DNA of 64,000 nt from Streptacidiphilus rugosus AM-16 (GCF_000744655.1 NZ_JQMJ01000004.1:3100001-3164000); one strand, 5' to 3'. Positions 28,747-38,177 are shown, counted from the stretch's first letter. Notes: generated by a model not told the origin, from the sequence alone. Translations and numbers: made by a program.

Positions 28747-29754
28747 TCAGTCGGCGGCCCGGGAGAACTCCGCCATCCCCTGGGCGAACGCGACCTTCGG
28801 CGCCCAGCCCAGCTCCCGGCGGAGCCGGCGGGAGTCGGCGGTGATGTGGCGCACGTCACCCAGGCGGAACTCGCCCGTCACCTCGGGCTCCGGGCCGCCG
28901 CAGGCGGCCGCCAGGGCTTCCGCCAGATCGCCCACCGTGTGGGTCTCGCCGCTGCCGACGTTGTAGGCGCGGAAGAAGCCGGGCTCGCGGCTGTCCAGGG
29001 AGGCGAGGGCCGCGAGGTTCGCCGAGGCCACGTCGGAGACGTGGACGAAGTCGCGGCGCTGGGCGCCGTCCTCGAAGACGCGGGGCGACTCGCCGCGGGC
29101 CAGGGCGGAGCGGAAGAGCGCGGCGACGCCCGCGTAGGGGGTGTCGCGGGGCAGGCCGGGGCCGTAGACGTTGTGGTAGCGCAGCGCCACCGCCGCACCG
29201 CCGCAGGCGCGGGACCAGGCGGAGGCCAGGTGCTCCTGGACCAGCTTGCTCGCCGCGTAGACGTTCCGCGGATCGGTCGCCGCGTCCTCGTCGACCAGGC
29301 CCGGCTTCAGCTCCGCGCCGCAGCGCGGACAGCAGGGCTCGAAGCAGCCGGCTTCCAGATCCGCGTACCGGCGCGGCGGCGCGCCGACCCTGCCGTGCTC
29401 GGCGCAGTCGTACCGGCCCTCGCCGTAGACCACCATCGAGCCGGCCAGCACCAGCCGCCCCACGCCCGCGCGCGCCATCGCGGCCAGCAGCACGGCCGTG
29501 CCCAGGTCGTTGCAGCCCACGTAGTCCGGCGCGTCGTCCAGGTCCACGCCGAGGCCGACCTTCGCCGCCTGGTGGCAGACCGCGTCGACGCCGCGCAGCG
29601 CGTCCGCGACCACGGCGGGATCCCGCACGTCGCCCACGATCCCGCCCGGCACCGGCCGGTTGTCCAGCACCCGCACCTCGTGCCCCGCCGCGAGCAGCGT
29701 CCGTGCCACGGCCGTTCCGATGAAACCGGCTCCCCCGGTGAGCAGTACCTTCAT
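28747..29754 (-). CDS. NAD-dependent sugar epimerase/dehydratase with Cys-rich insert
   Basis: A 335-aa extended short-chain dehydrogenase: GGAGFIGTAVARTL (residues 7-20) for NAD, the catalytic S106, and Y166/K170 in VYAASK. Between them lies an insert with C137, C141, C142 and C145 (CFEPCCPRCG), plus C117, which looks like a zinc knuckle. I associate such inserts with dTDP-rhamnose 4-epimerase-like enzymes, but the substrate is unproven. On the minus strand TAGCGT (29767-29762) stands 7 nt before the ATG at 29754, suggesting a leaderless mRNA and fixing the start. Confidence 0.87.
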   Translation of the reverse strand: MKVLLTGGAGFIGTAVARTLLAAGHEVRVLDNRPVPGGIVGDVRDPAVVADALRGVDAVCHQAAKVGLGVDLDDAPDYVGCNDLGTAVLLAAMARAGVGRLVLAGSMVVYGEGRYDCAEHGRVGAPPRRYADLEAGCFEPCCPRCGAELKPGLVDEDAATDPRNVYAASKLVQEHLASAWSRACGGAAVALRYHNVYGPGLPRDTPYAGVAALFRSALARGESPRVFEDGAQRRDFVHVSDVASANLAALASLDSREPGFFRAYNVGSGETHTVGDLAEALAAACGGPEPEVTGEFRLGDVRHITADSRRLRRELGWAPKVAFAQGMAEFSRAAD

Positions 29755-29843
29755 GCCTGCGACGCTAGGGCCGTCCGGCTCGCCGCGCAGCGGGCAGCGC
29801 CCGCGCGTCATGACTCCGTAAGACGCCTGCGAGGATAGGCGGC

Positions 29844-30812
29844 ATGCGCATCACGGTACTGGCCGGAGGAATCGGCGGAGCGCGCTTTCTGCGCGGACTC
29901 AAGGCGGCGGTCGGTGAGCAGGACAGCATCACCGTCATCGGCAACACGGGCGACGACATCCACCTGTTCGGGCTGAAGGTCTGCCCGGACCTGGACACCG
30001 TGATGTACACGCTCGGCGGCGGCATCAACGAGGAGCAGGGCTGGGGGCGCGCGGAGGAGACCTGGTCGGTCAAGAACGAGCTGGCCGCCTACGGCGTCGG
30101 CCCCTCGTGGTTCGGCCTGGGCGACCGGGACTTCGCCACCCACATCGTCCGCACCCAGATGCTCGGCGCCGGCTACCCGCTGAGCGCCGTCACCGAGGCG
30201 CTGTGCGACCGCTGGCAGCCGGGCGTCCGGCTGCTGCCGATGTCGGACGACCGGATCGAGACCCACGTCGTCATCGAGGACCCCGAGCAGGACGGCAAGC
30301 GCCGCGCGGTCCACTTCCAGGAGTACTGGGTCAAGCTGCACGCCTCCGTCCCCGCACAGGCGATCCTGCCGGTCGGCGCGGAGACCGCGAAGCCCGCGCC
30401 GGGCGTGCTGGAGGCGATCGCCGAGGCGGACGTGATCCTCTTCCCGCCGTCCAACCCGGTCGTCAGCATCGGCACGATCCTGGCGGTGCCCGGCATCCGC
30501 GAGTCGATCGTCGCGGCGGACGCCCCGGTGGTCGGACTCTCCCCCATCGTCGGCGGCGCACCGGTGCGCGGCATGGCCGACAAGGTCCTGGAGGCGGTCG
30601 GCGTGGAGAGCACGGCGGCGGCCGTGGCCAAGCACTACGGCCCCGGCCTGGTCGACGGCTGGCTGGTGCACACCTCCGACGAGGCGGCGATCGCCGAGGT
30701 CGAGGCCGCGGGGATCACCTGCCGCGCGGTGCCGCTGCTGATGACCGACACGGCGACCACCGCGGCGATGGCCCGTCAGGCGCTGGAGCTGGCGGAGGAG
30801 GTGCGCGGATGA
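29844..30812 (+). CDS. fbiA: 2-phospho-L-lactate transferase (F420 biosynthesis)
   Basis: Also called CofD. In actinobacteria it joins the phosphoenolpyruvyl (or phospholactyl) nucleotide product of FbiD to the deazaflavin Fo. The 322-aa cytoplasmic enzyme has the family start [16 protein letters not shown], then [20 protein letters not shown] and [22 protein letters not shown] at 29831-29836 lies 7 nt before the ATG, a possible -10. The stop overlaps the fbiB start (ATGA), a coupled pair as in mycobacteria and streptomycetes. The FbiC and FbiD genes are not in the window. Confidence 0.96.
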   Translation: MRITVLAGGIGGARFLRGLKAAVGEQDSITVIGNTGDDIHLFGLKVCPDLDTVMYTLGGGINEEQGWGRAEETWSVKNELAAYGVGPSWFGLGDRDFATHIVRTQMLGAGYPLSAVTEALCDRWQPGVRLLPMSDDRIETHVVIEDPEQDGKRRAVHFQEYWVKLHASVPAQAILPVGAETAKPAPGVLEAIAEADVILFPPSNPVVSIGTILAVPGIRESIVAADAPVVGLSPIVGGAPVRGMADKVLEAVGVESTAAAVAKHYGPGLVDGWLVHTSDEAAIAEVEAAGITCRAVPLLMTDTATTAAMARQALELAEEVRG

Positions 30813-32107
30813 GCGAGGTGCGGATCCTGGGCGTCGACGGCGTCCCCGAGGTGGCCGAGGGCGCCGACCTGGCCCGGCTGCTCGTGGACACCGGCGTGGC
30901 GCTGCAGGACGGCGACGTCCTGCTGGTGACCTCGAAGATCGTCAGCAAGGCCGAGGGCCGGCTGGTCCGGGCGACGGACCGCGAGGCCGCGATCGACGCG
31001 GAGGCGGTCCGGGTGGTCGCCCGGCGCGGGCGGACCAGGATCGTCGAGAACCGGCAGGGCCTGGTGATGGCCGCGGCCGGCGTCGACGCCTCCAACACGC
31101 CGTCAGGCACGGTGCTGCTGCTGCCCGAGGACCCCGACGCCTCGGCGCGGACGCTGCGCAAGCGGCTGCACGAGCTGACGGGCGCGCGGGTCGGCGTGGT
31201 CGTCACGGACACGTTCGGGCGCCCCTGGCGCAACGGGCTGACCGACGTGGCCATCGGCGCGGCGGGCGTCGCGGTCCTGGAGGACCACCGCGGCCGGGTG
31301 GACAACCACGGCAACGAGCTGGCCCTGACCGTCACCGCGCTCGCGGACGAGCTGGCCGCGGCGGCGGACCTGGTCAAGGGCAAGACCTCGGGCCGTCCCT
31401 TCGCGATCGTGCGCGGCCTGGCGCACGTGGTGACGGAGGAGGACGGCGACGGCGTCCGCCCGCTGATCCGTCCTGCGGACGAGGACCTGTTCCGGCTGGG
31501 CACCTCGGAGGCGATCCGCGAGGCCGTGCACGGCAGGCGCACGGTCCGCGCGTTCACCGACGAACCGGTCGACGCCGGCGCGGTCCGCCGCGCGGTGGCG
31601 GCGGCGATCACGGCCCCGGCCCCGCACCACACCACTCCGTGGCGGTTCGTCCTCCTCGAATCCGCGGATGCGCGGACGCGCCTGCTGGACGCGATGCTGG
31701 CCGCGTGGAACCGCGACCTGGTCGAACTCGACGGCTGGGACGAGGAACGGGTCGCCCGCCGGGTCCGCCGCGGGGACGTCCTGCGGAACGCGCCGTACCT
31801 GGTCGTCCCGTGCATGGTGATGGACGGCTCCCACCCCTACCCCGACGCCCGGCGCGAGGCCGCGGAGCGGGAGATGTTCGTGGTGGCGCTGGGCGCGGCG
31901 GTCGAGAACCTGCTCGTCACCCTCTCGGGGGAGGGCCTCGGCTCGGCGTGGGTCTCCTCGACGATGTTCTGCCGCGACACCGTCCGCTCCGTCCTCGACC
32001 TGCCCTCCGACTGGGACCCCATGGGCGCGATCGCCGTCGGCCGCCCCGCCGAACCCCCGCGCGACCGCGCCCCCCGCGACCCGGAAGCCTTCTGCACAGT
32101 GCGGTAG
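30809..32107 (+). CDS. fbiB: coenzyme F420:L-glutamate ligase, bifunctional FbiB
   Basis: 432 aa. The N-terminal CofE-type domain (~1-245) adds the glutamate tail to F420-0: [57 protein letters not shown]. The C-terminal nitroreductase-fold domain (~250-432; [32 protein letters not shown]) is the actinobacterial fusion that binds FMN and dehydro-F420. The ATG at 30809 overlaps the fbiA stop. A perfect hairpin 20 nt downstream ends the operon. Confidence 0.95.
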   Translation: MSEVRILGVDGVPEVAEGADLARLLVDTGVALQDGDVLLVTSKIVSKAEGRLVRATDREAAIDAEAVRVVARRGRTRIVENRQGLVMAAAGVDASNTPSGTVLLLPEDPDASARTLRKRLHELTGARVGVVVTDTFGRPWRNGLTDVAIGAAGVAVLEDHRGRVDNHGNELALTVTALADELAAAADLVKGKTSGRPFAIVRGLAHVVTEEDGDGVRPLIRPADEDLFRLGTSEAIREAVHGRRTVRAFTDEPVDAGAVRRAVAAAITAPAPHHTTPWRFVLLESADARTRLLDAMLAAWNRDLVELDGWDEERVARRVRRGDVLRNAPYLVVPCMVMDGSHPYPDARREAAEREMFVVALGAAVENLLVTLSGEGLGSAWVSSTMFCRDTVRSVLDLPSDWDPMGAIAVGRPAEPPRDRAPRDPEAFCTVR

Positions 32108-32127
32108 TTCGTCAGGGGCGCGAGGAA

Positions 32128-32148
32128 CCGCGCGGCTCTGCCGCGCGG
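32128..32148 (+). terminator. terminator hairpin of the F420 operon
   Basis: CCGCGCGGC-TCT-GCCGCGCGG is a perfect 9-bp GC stem with a 3-nt loop, 20 nt after the fbiB stop. There is no U-tract. It is the strongest simple hairpin I found in the window. Confidence 0.7.
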
Positions 32149-32174
32149 ACGCGAGGCTTCCGGCCAAGGGCTCG

Positions 32175-32314
32175 TTGCAACACCCCGGGGGTGCGAGGAA
32201 CTGCGCGGCAAGCCACCCGCTGCGGATGGTCCTCAACGCGCGGGGCCATCCGCACAGCGTGGTTTCTCGCACGCAGTTGATCAAGCAGAGCCCCGCGCCC
32301 CCGGACAGTGCAAC
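32175..32314. repeat. long intergenic palindrome, copy C (TGATCA subtype)
   Basis: A ~140-bp inverted repeat between the convergent fbiB and glycosylase genes. The left arm has GTGCGAGGAACTGCGCGGCA and GCGGATGGTCCT. The right arm has GGGGCCATCCGCACAGCGTG and then CGCACGCAGTTGATCAAGC before CCCCGCGCCCCC. The last block replaces the plain CGCGCAGTTCCCCG of copy A. Its ends, GTTGCAACACC and CAGTGCAAC, resemble each other as inverted termini. Confidence 0.88.
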
Positions 32315-32350
32315 GGGCCCTTGGACTGCGAGGTGCCGCGTCCGCGCCCC

Positions 32351-32387
32351 GGAGGCGCGCAGTTCCCCGCCCCCCTGGGGGTTGCAG
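32351..32387. repeat. single arm of the palindrome family
   Basis: GGAGGCGCGCAGTTCCCCGC, a run of Cs, and GGGGGTTGCAG correspond to one outer arm of the family with no partner arm. It directly abuts the glycosylase stop. A similar lone arm is at 60293-60330, also beside a complete copy, so the arrangement full copy plus half copy occurs twice. Confidence 0.7.
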
Positions 32388-33344
32388 CTACATGTCGCGG
32401 AAGTCCAGTGGGCTGTACTTCGGGGCGCGGCGGGGCGCGGCGACGTGCAGGGTGCGGAGGAGGCGGCAGACGCGGTAGCGGTGGGGGCGGTAGGGCTCCA
32501 GGAGTTCCAGCATCACCGCGTCGTCGCTCCGTTCCCGCCCGGCAAGGGCCCAGCCGACCGTGTTCGGCAGGTGCAGGTCGCCGACGGACACGGCGTCCGC
32601 GTCGCCGTTGCTGCGCTGCAGCGTCTCCGCCGCCGTCCAGACGCCGATGCCGGGGACCGTCGTCAGCCGGGCCTCCGCGTCCGCCGGGGACATCGCCGAG
32701 GCCTCCTCCAGCCGCGGAGCGAGCCGCGCCGCCCGCACGACCGTCGCCGCACGCTTGCCGTCGACGCGGGCCCGGTGCCAGGCCCAGGAGGGGATCATCG
32801 CCCAGTCCCGCGCCGCGGGCGGCGCGTACATGTACGGGGGCACCGCCGAACCGCCGGGCGCCGGCTCGCCGTACTGGCGGAGCAGCGTGCGCCACGCCTC
32901 GTACGCCTCACCGGTGGTGACCTTCTGTTCCAGGATCGCCGGGACCAGCGACTCCATCACCAGCCCGGTGCGTCCGATCCGCAGCCCGGGATTGCGCGCG
33001 TGCGCGTCCCGCAGCAGGCGCTGGCCGCGCGGGTCGAACGCGGACGGGTCGTCCTCCGCGCCGAGCCACCGCGGGACCGCGTCCAGCAGCCAGGGCGCGC
33101 CTGCGCCCCACGCCGTCGCCTCCACCGCGCCCTCCGCGGGGCGGGTGCGCAGGCGCAGCGTGCCGACGCCGCCGGGGGTGCGGGAGACGCGCCACAACGC
33201 GCCGTCGCGGTCGCGGCGGTAGGACGGATCGAGGGGGCCGCGCCGCAGAAAGCCGAAGGTCTGCGCGAGGTCGAGCGGGCCGTCCGGCCGCCACATCCGC
33301 GTCGTCTCGCGCGCCCGCGCCACCGCTCCTGTCCCGCTGTCCAC
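32388..33344 (-). CDS. DNA-3-methyladenine glycosylase-like, HhH-GPD family
   Basis: A 318-aa protein resembling AlkA. It would excise alkylated bases during base-excision repair. The helix-hairpin-helix is LTTVPGIGVWTAAETL, followed by the catalytic Asp in AVSVGDLHLPNTVGWAL. The N-terminal part has beta strands typical of the AlkA lobe. It starts with GTG at 33344. On the minus strand TAGCCT (33357-33352) is 7 nt upstream, suggesting a leaderless transcript. It is divergent from the TIGR03089 gene. Confidence 0.88.
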   Translation of the reverse strand: MDSGTGAVARARETTRMWRPDGPLDLAQTFGFLRRGPLDPSYRRDRDGALWRVSRTPGGVGTLRLRTRPAEGAVEATAWGAGAPWLLDAVPRWLGAEDDPSAFDPRGQRLLRDAHARNPGLRIGRTGLVMESLVPAILEQKVTTGEAYEAWRTLLRQYGEPAPGGSAVPPYMYAPPAARDWAMIPSWAWHRARVDGKRAATVVRAARLAPRLEEASAMSPADAEARLTTVPGIGVWTAAETLQRSNGDADAVSVGDLHLPNTVGWALAGRERSDDAVMLELLEPYRPHRYRVCRLLRTLHVAAPRRAPKYSPLDFRDM

Positions 33345-33426
33345 CCGAGTCAGGCTACTCGCTGGGAAAGTTAGCGGCGGGGGTCTGGTCTGTTCACCGG
33401 TTCCACGCCGTAGGCTGGGCACCACC

Positions 33427-34191
33427 ATGAGCCAGACACCTCTCAGCGGCGCAGAGACCCCCGCCGATCTGCTGCGCTCCCTCCTTGACGCCGATCCCGC
33501 CCGTCCGCTGATCACGTACTACGACGACGCGACCGGCGAGCGGGTCGAGCTGTCGGTGAAGACGTTCGACAACTGGGTGGCCAAGACGGCCAACCTGCTG
33601 CAGGACGATCTCGCCGCCGCTCCGGACGACCGCGCCGCGCTGTTGCTGCCCGCGCACTGGCAGACCGCGATCTGGCTGTTCGCCTGCTGGTCGGTCGGCG
33701 TGCTGGCCTGTCCCGGCGGGGAGCCGGCGAAGGCGCAGCTGGTGGTGAGCGGGCCCGACAGCCTGGAGGAGGCGCTGGCCTGCGAGGGCGAACGGGTGGC
33801 CCTCGCGCTGCGGCCGCTCGGCGGGCGGTTCCCGCAGCTGCCGGCCGGCTTCGTGGACTACGCGGTGGAGGTCCCCGCGCAGGGGGACCGGTTCGTCCCC
33901 TACGCGCCGGTCGACCCCGACCGGCCCGCGCTGGAGATCGACGGCGAGCAGCTGAGCGGCTCGCACACGGTCGCGCTGGCCGCCGAGCACGCCCGCCAGC
34001 TGGGGATCGGCGCGGAGGACCGGGTCCTGTCCACGCTGACCTACGGCGACTGGGACGGTCTCGCGGGCGGACTGCTGGCCCCGCTGGCGGCCGGTGCGAG
34101 CGTCGTGCTCTGCCGCAACAGCGAGTCGCTCGCCCCGGAGACCCTGGCGCGCCGCATCGCCGACGAGCGGGTCACCCGCCAACTCGGCTGA
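33427..34191 (+). CDS. TIGR03089 family protein
   Basis: A 254-aa actinobacterial protein resembling the N-terminal part of acyl-CoA/acyl-adenylate synthetases: PLITYYDDATGERVELSVKT, ALLLPAHWQTAIWLFACWSVG and LAPLAAGASVVLC. It lacks the AMP-binding core motif and the mobile C-terminal domain, so adenylating activity is doubtful. TAGGCT (33411-33416) lies 10 nt before the ATG. In Streptomyces it regularly precedes the LCP genes. Its function is unknown. Confidence 0.85.
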   Translation: MSQTPLSGAETPADLLRSLLDADPARPLITYYDDATGERVELSVKTFDNWVAKTANLLQDDLAAAPDDRAALLLPAHWQTAIWLFACWSVGVLACPGGEPAKAQLVVSGPDSLEEALACEGERVALALRPLGGRFPQLPAGFVDYAVEVPAQGDRFVPYAPVDPDRPALEIDGEQLSGSHTVALAAEHARQLGIGAEDRVLSTLTYGDWDGLAGGLLAPLAAGASVVLCRNSESLAPETLARRIADERVTRQLG

Positions 34192-34347
34192 CTCCGGCCG
34201 ACCCCGACCGCCCCGGACCGACGGGAGGGCCAGGACCGCCCGGTGGACCCTCCCCCGGACGGGTCAACCCGTCGTGTGCCCGGGCGGGACCCCGGTCATG
34301 ATCAGTGGAGGGCGGCAAGGGGCTGCCCTCCGTCGACCGGGGGTTCC

Positions 34348-35610
34348 GTGGGCCGCAGCCGAAGAGACCGCGACAAGACGCCCGGCGGCCACCGCCGCCG
34401 GGTGCTGCTGTGGATATCGGTCGGGCTCGGCCTCCTGCTCGTCGTCGCCGCCGGCACGGCGTGGCTCGGCTACAACAAGCTCAACGGCAACATCCACACC
34501 GACACCACCACCGACCGGCTGCTCGGCCCCAGCTCGTCCCGGCCGACGCAGGTGAACGGCGAGAACATCCTGCTGATCGGCTCGGACTCGCGCGCCGGGG
34601 CGAACGCCGCCTACGGCACCGCGGTCGGGGCCCGCTCGGACACCACGATCCTGCTGCACATCTCCCGCGACCGCCGGCGCGCGGTCGGGGTGAGCATCCC
34701 GCGCGACGCGATGGTCGACGTACCCGCCTGCACCCTGCCGGACGGCCGGGTCACCGCTCCCTACCTCGGGATGTTCAACTCCGCCTTCGAGCAGGGCGGC
34801 ACCGCCTGCACCATCCGCACCGTCGAGCAGATGACGGACATCAGGATCGACCACTTCGTCGTGGTCGACTTCACCGGCTTCAAGAAGATGATCGACGCGA
34901 TCGGCGGCGTCGACGTCTGCCTGTCCAAGCCGGTGGTGGACAAGGACTCCCAACTCGACCTGCCGGCCGGGCGGCAGAACCTCGACGGCGAGCAGGCCCT
35001 CGGCTACGTCCGGGTGCGCTACGCGCTGGGCGACGGCAGCGACACCGAGCGGATGGGCCGTCAGCAGGACTTCCTCTCCTCCCTGGTGCAGAAGGTGGAG
35101 AGCTCGGGCGTGCTGCTCAACCCGACCCGGCTCTATCCGCTGCTGGACGCCGCGACCTCGGCGCTGACGGTCGACCCGGGGCTGAACACCCTGAACAAGC
35201 TGTACGACCTCGCGTCGAGCCTGTCCCACATGCCCTCCGGCGCCACGGAGTTCCTGACCGCGCCGCGCGAGCCCTACGCCTACGACCACAACCGCGACCA
35301 GCTCCAGCAGCCGGAGGCCAACCAGCTGTTCCAGCAGCTGCGCAACGACGAGCCCGTCACCGTCGCGCCCCCGCAGCCGTCCCCGTCCCCGTCAGCCACC
35401 ACCCCCGCCTCCGGATCCGCCTCTCCGTCAGCCGGCGCCTCGGCCGCCGCGGCGCTCTCCGGCGCCCCCGGCGCGTCCCCCTCACCCGGCCCGGTCAAGG
35501 CGGCGTCCGCGGACCTGACCCGACTGCTCTCCGTGGGGGTTGCAGCCGCCTCACCTGCGCCGACCTTCACCGGGCGGAACGGCGCGCAGGACATCTGCTC
35601 CACACCCTGA
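34348..35610 (+). CDS. LCP (LytR-CpsA-Psr) family phosphotransferase 1
   Basis: 420 aa. LCP enzymes transfer polyprenyl-phosphate-linked glycopolymers to peptidoglycan on the outer face of the membrane. A basic cytoplasmic start is followed by one span (LLWISVGLGLLLVVAAGTAW). The LCP domain then shows LIGSDSRAGANA, DTTILLHISRD, VSIPRDAMVDVP, DHFVVVDFTGFKKMIDAIGG and the Arg-rich YVRVRYALGDGSD with ERMGRQQDFL. The C-terminus is a Ser/Pro/Ala-rich linker without a LytR_C domain. The start GTG at 34348 is chosen because longer forms add a Pro/Arg-rich leader with no ribosome site. Confidence 0.9.
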   Translation: MGRSRRDRDKTPGGHRRRVLLWISVGLGLLLVVAAGTAWLGYNKLNGNIHTDTTTDRLLGPSSSRPTQVNGENILLIGSDSRAGANAAYGTAVGARSDTTILLHISRDRRRAVGVSIPRDAMVDVPACTLPDGRVTAPYLGMFNSAFEQGGTACTIRTVEQMTDIRIDHFVVVDFTGFKKMIDAIGGVDVCLSKPVVDKDSQLDLPAGRQNLDGEQALGYVRVRYALGDGSDTERMGRQQDFLSSLVQKVESSGVLLNPTRLYPLLDAATSALTVDPGLNTLNKLYDLASSLSHMPSGATEFLTAPREPYAYDHNRDQLQQPEANQLFQQLRNDEPVTVAPPQPSPSPSATTPASGSASPSAGASAAAALSGAPGASPSPGPVKAASADLTRLLSVGVAAASPAPTFTGRNGAQDICSTP

Positions 35611-35673
35611 CACCGGCTCCCAGGACGCCCCGCTACGCTTGCGCCGCACGATCGGCACGGAACGGAGCGGCAC

Positions 35674-36255
35674 GTGGGCACGCGCGGCAAGAGCAGGCGA
35701 CGGGCACAGGGCTCCCACAGCGGGCCGTGGCTGGCGGGCGCGGCCGGGTTCCTCGCCCTCAGCGGCGTCGGCGGCTTCCTGCTGCTGCACGGCGGCGGCA
35801 GTCCCACGGCGTCCGCGCACGACGCCCTGACCCCGAGTCCGACGGCGTCGTCGTCCGCCGCGGCGTCCGCCTCCGCCGCGCCTGACTGCACCGCGCGGCC
35901 CGCCGACGCCGCGTTCGCCGCCGCCGGGCCGAAGGCCAAGCCGATCAACGTCCGGGTGACGGTGCTGAACGGCAGCGGCACCTTCGGGCAGGCCGAGACG
36001 GTGCTGAGCTGGATGCAGAACACCGAGAAGTACCTGCGCACCAGCAACGGCGGGCCGGCCGCCCACCGTCAGGCGACGACGACCCTCGTCTACGCCCCCG
36101 ACCACGTCGACCAGGCGCGCGCGCTCGTCGCCGCCCTGGGCCTGCCCGTCTCCGCGCTGCACGGCGACGGCACCGCGCGAGGGGCGCGGGATCCGATGGT
36201 GCTGACCCTCGGCTCGGACTTCCACGGGGTCGGGAAAACTTTCTCCGTCTGCTGA
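35674..36255 (+). CDS. stand-alone LytR C-terminal domain protein
   Basis: A 193-aa protein with an N-terminal membrane anchor (PWLAGAAGFLALSGVGGFLLL), a Ser/Ala linker and a LytR_C fold: INVRVTVLNGSGTFGQAETV and TTLVYAPDHVDQARALVAAL. The same domain is fused to LCP protein 2 at 36488 but is absent from LCP protein 1 directly upstream, so it may serve the latter in trans. The GTG at 35674 has ACGGAGCGG upstream. Confidence 0.85.
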   Translation: MGTRGKSRRRAQGSHSGPWLAGAAGFLALSGVGGFLLLHGGGSPTASAHDALTPSPTASSSAAASASAAPDCTARPADAAFAAAGPKAKPINVRVTVLNGSGTFGQAETVLSWMQNTEKYLRTSNGGPAAHRQATTTLVYAPDHVDQARALVAALGLPVSALHGDGTARGARDPMVLTLGSDFHGVGKTFSVC

Positions 36256-36356
36256 GGAACCACGTCGGGAACGCCTGCGTCCGTGCTGCGCAGGGAGGAA
36301 AAACAGCGGGTGAACACAGCGGATTTCCCTGCACACGGCGCGTGACCGAGCGCACC

Positions 36357-36382
36357 GGAACTAGGGGTTTCTCTTGCCGTTC
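36357..36382 (+). promoter_or_regulatory. possible envelope-stress (sigma-E-like) promoter
   Basis: GGAACT at 36357-36362 and CGTT at 36378-36381, 15 bp apart, resemble an ECF sigma factor promoter ahead of the LCP gene at 36488. The spacing is a little short and the leader would be ~100 nt. It is a weak match, recorded because the downstream gene is a cell-wall enzyme. Confidence 0.22.
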
Positions 36383-36487
36383 CCCGACTCCTCCCAGTGA
36401 ACTCCAGGCAGTGAATGGTTAAAGTCTTCGGGTGCGGCGAGCGGGGGCCGGGCCGCAACCGAACGTTCCGAGGGGGATTGAGCCCTG

Positions 36488-38155
36488 ATGTACGAGGATG
36501 ACCGTTTTGGTGACACCGTGACGGACAATCCGGCAGAAATACCCCGACAGGGCGGTCGGGCAGCTGCCAGAAAGGCCCTCAAAACAAGACGCAAGAAAGC
36601 AAGCCGCGGAAAACGAATACTGAAATGGACCGCGGTCGGCACGGCGTCCGCGGTGCTGGTGACCGCGGGCGGCTTCTATGTCTACCTGAAAATCCTCGAC
36701 AGCAATATCAAGACCGGCGATCTGCATTCCGGTGGCGTGGGCCCGAATACCGTGGCCGAGCACGCCGGCCCCAACGGCCAGCTGCCGATCAACGTCCTGG
36801 TCATCGGCTCGGACTCGCGCAACAACGCCGAGGACGTGTCGCTGGGCGGCTCCCAGTCCTCGGTCGGCGGGGCGCCGCACGCCGACGTCGAGATGCTGGT
36901 GCACATCTCCGCCGACCGCACCAACGCGTCGATCACCAGCATTCCGCGTGACACCTTCGTGCACGGCTTCGCCTGCGGCGGCAAGACGCTGCCGTTCGAC
37001 CGGATCACCGACACCCTCGCCCACGGCCCCGGCTGCGTGCTGGACACCTGGGAGAGCGTCACCGGGGTCCACATCGACAACTGGGTGATGCTCGACTTCT
37101 CCGGGGTCGTGAAGATGGCCGACGCCATCGGCGGCGTCCAGGTCCGGGCCTGCAAGAACGTCTACGACTACTACGTCTACCGGGACGCCCAGGGGGTGCG
37201 GCACGAGGAGGGCTCGCACCTCGAACTGCCCGGCGGCCCGCACACCATCTACGGCATCCAGGCGCTGGAGTGGCTGCGCACCCGCCACGCCTTCGGCGAC
37301 GGCACCGACCCCGGGCGCACCGCCGCCCAGCACCAGTACCTGAACTCGATGATCAGGAAGTTCAAGTCGGCGGGCACCCTGCTGAACCCGGCGAAGCTCA
37401 ACTCGCTGGCCGTGGCGGCGACGACCTCGGTGAAGACCTCGCCGGGCCTCGGCAGCATCGAGGCGATGAGCGGCCTCGCCCTGGAGTTCAACAAGGTCCC
37501 GTCCAACCGGGTGACCACGACGACGATCCCGTTCTCCCACATGACGGAGCCCGGCTACACCAACCCGAACAACTGGGTGCCGATCTTCAACGACCAGACC
37601 AAGCAGCTGTTCCAGATGATCGCCAACGACATCCCGCTGGACAAGAACGGCGCCGCGCCCTCCGCCTCGGCCTCGCCCAGCCCGACCGCGACCCCGGTCG
37701 CCGTCGACAAGGCGGGCATCGCCCTCACGGTGGAGAACGCCAGCGCGACCGTCGGCCGCGGCAAGGCCATGGCCGAGCACCTGGTCTCACTGGGCTTCAG
37801 CCAGGCGCAGCGCAGCACCAAGCCCGTCACCGGGACGACCGAGCTGACCTACCCGACCGCCGACAAGGCGCAGGCCGAGGCCGTCGCCGCCGCGCTCGGG
37901 CTCACTCCGGGCACGCTCAAGGCGTCCGCCTCGGCCACCGGACTGACACTGAAGATCGGCACGGAATGGCCCAACGGCGACGACTACCGGTCCACGCTGC
38001 CCAAGCAGGGCACGCTGCCGACCGGGACCGACGCCCAGAACGCCCAGGACGACTCCGGCTCGTGCATGCCGGTCGCCCCAGGCCACACCTGGACGTCGAG
38101 CACCCCGCCCGTCGTCCCGCAGCCTGCGGGCTACCGGCAGTACACGACCCCGTAG
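36488..38155 (+). CDS. LCP family phosphotransferase 2 with LytR_C domain
   Basis: 555 aa, the longest LCP in the cluster. A basic N-terminus (ARKALKTRRKKASRGKR) and one span (VGTASAVLVTAGGFYVYL) are followed by the LCP domain: VLVIGSDSRNNAEDV, ITSIPRDTFVHG, DNWVMLDFSGVVKMADAIGG and WLRTRHAFGDGTDPGR. After a Ser/Pro linker near residue 400 comes a LytR_C domain (IALTVENASATVGRGKAMAE to LTLKIGTEWPNGDDY). There are 232 bp of lower-GC upstream DNA and a ribosome site GGGGGATTGAG before the ATG. Confidence 0.9.
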   Translation: MYEDDRFGDTVTDNPAEIPRQGGRAAARKALKTRRKKASRGKRILKWTAVGTASAVLVTAGGFYVYLKILDSNIKTGDLHSGGVGPNTVAEHAGPNGQLPINVLVIGSDSRNNAEDVSLGGSQSSVGGAPHADVEMLVHISADRTNASITSIPRDTFVHGFACGGKTLPFDRITDTLAHGPGCVLDTWESVTGVHIDNWVMLDFSGVVKMADAIGGVQVRACKNVYDYYVYRDAQGVRHEEGSHLELPGGPHTIYGIQALEWLRTRHAFGDGTDPGRTAAQHQYLNSMIRKFKSAGTLLNPAKLNSLAVAATTSVKTSPGLGSIEAMSGLALEFNKVPSNRVTTTTIPFSHMTEPGYTNPNNWVPIFNDQTKQLFQMIANDIPLDKNGAAPSASASPSPTATPVAVDKAGIALTVENASATVGRGKAMAEHLVSLGFSQAQRSTKPVTGTTELTYPTADKAQAEAVAAALGLTPGTLKASASATGLTLKIGTEWPNGDDYRSTLPKQGTLPTGTDAQNAQDDSGSCMPVAPGHTWTSSTPPVVPQPAGYRQYTTP

Positions 38156-38177
38156 CGGGTCGGAGCGGGCGGACGCG

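Noticed and set aside
32175-32314. CRISPR array or insertion sequence at the palindromes
   Set aside because: There is no regular direct repeat and spacer pattern, no transposase gene and no target-site duplication. The elements are single inverted repeats.
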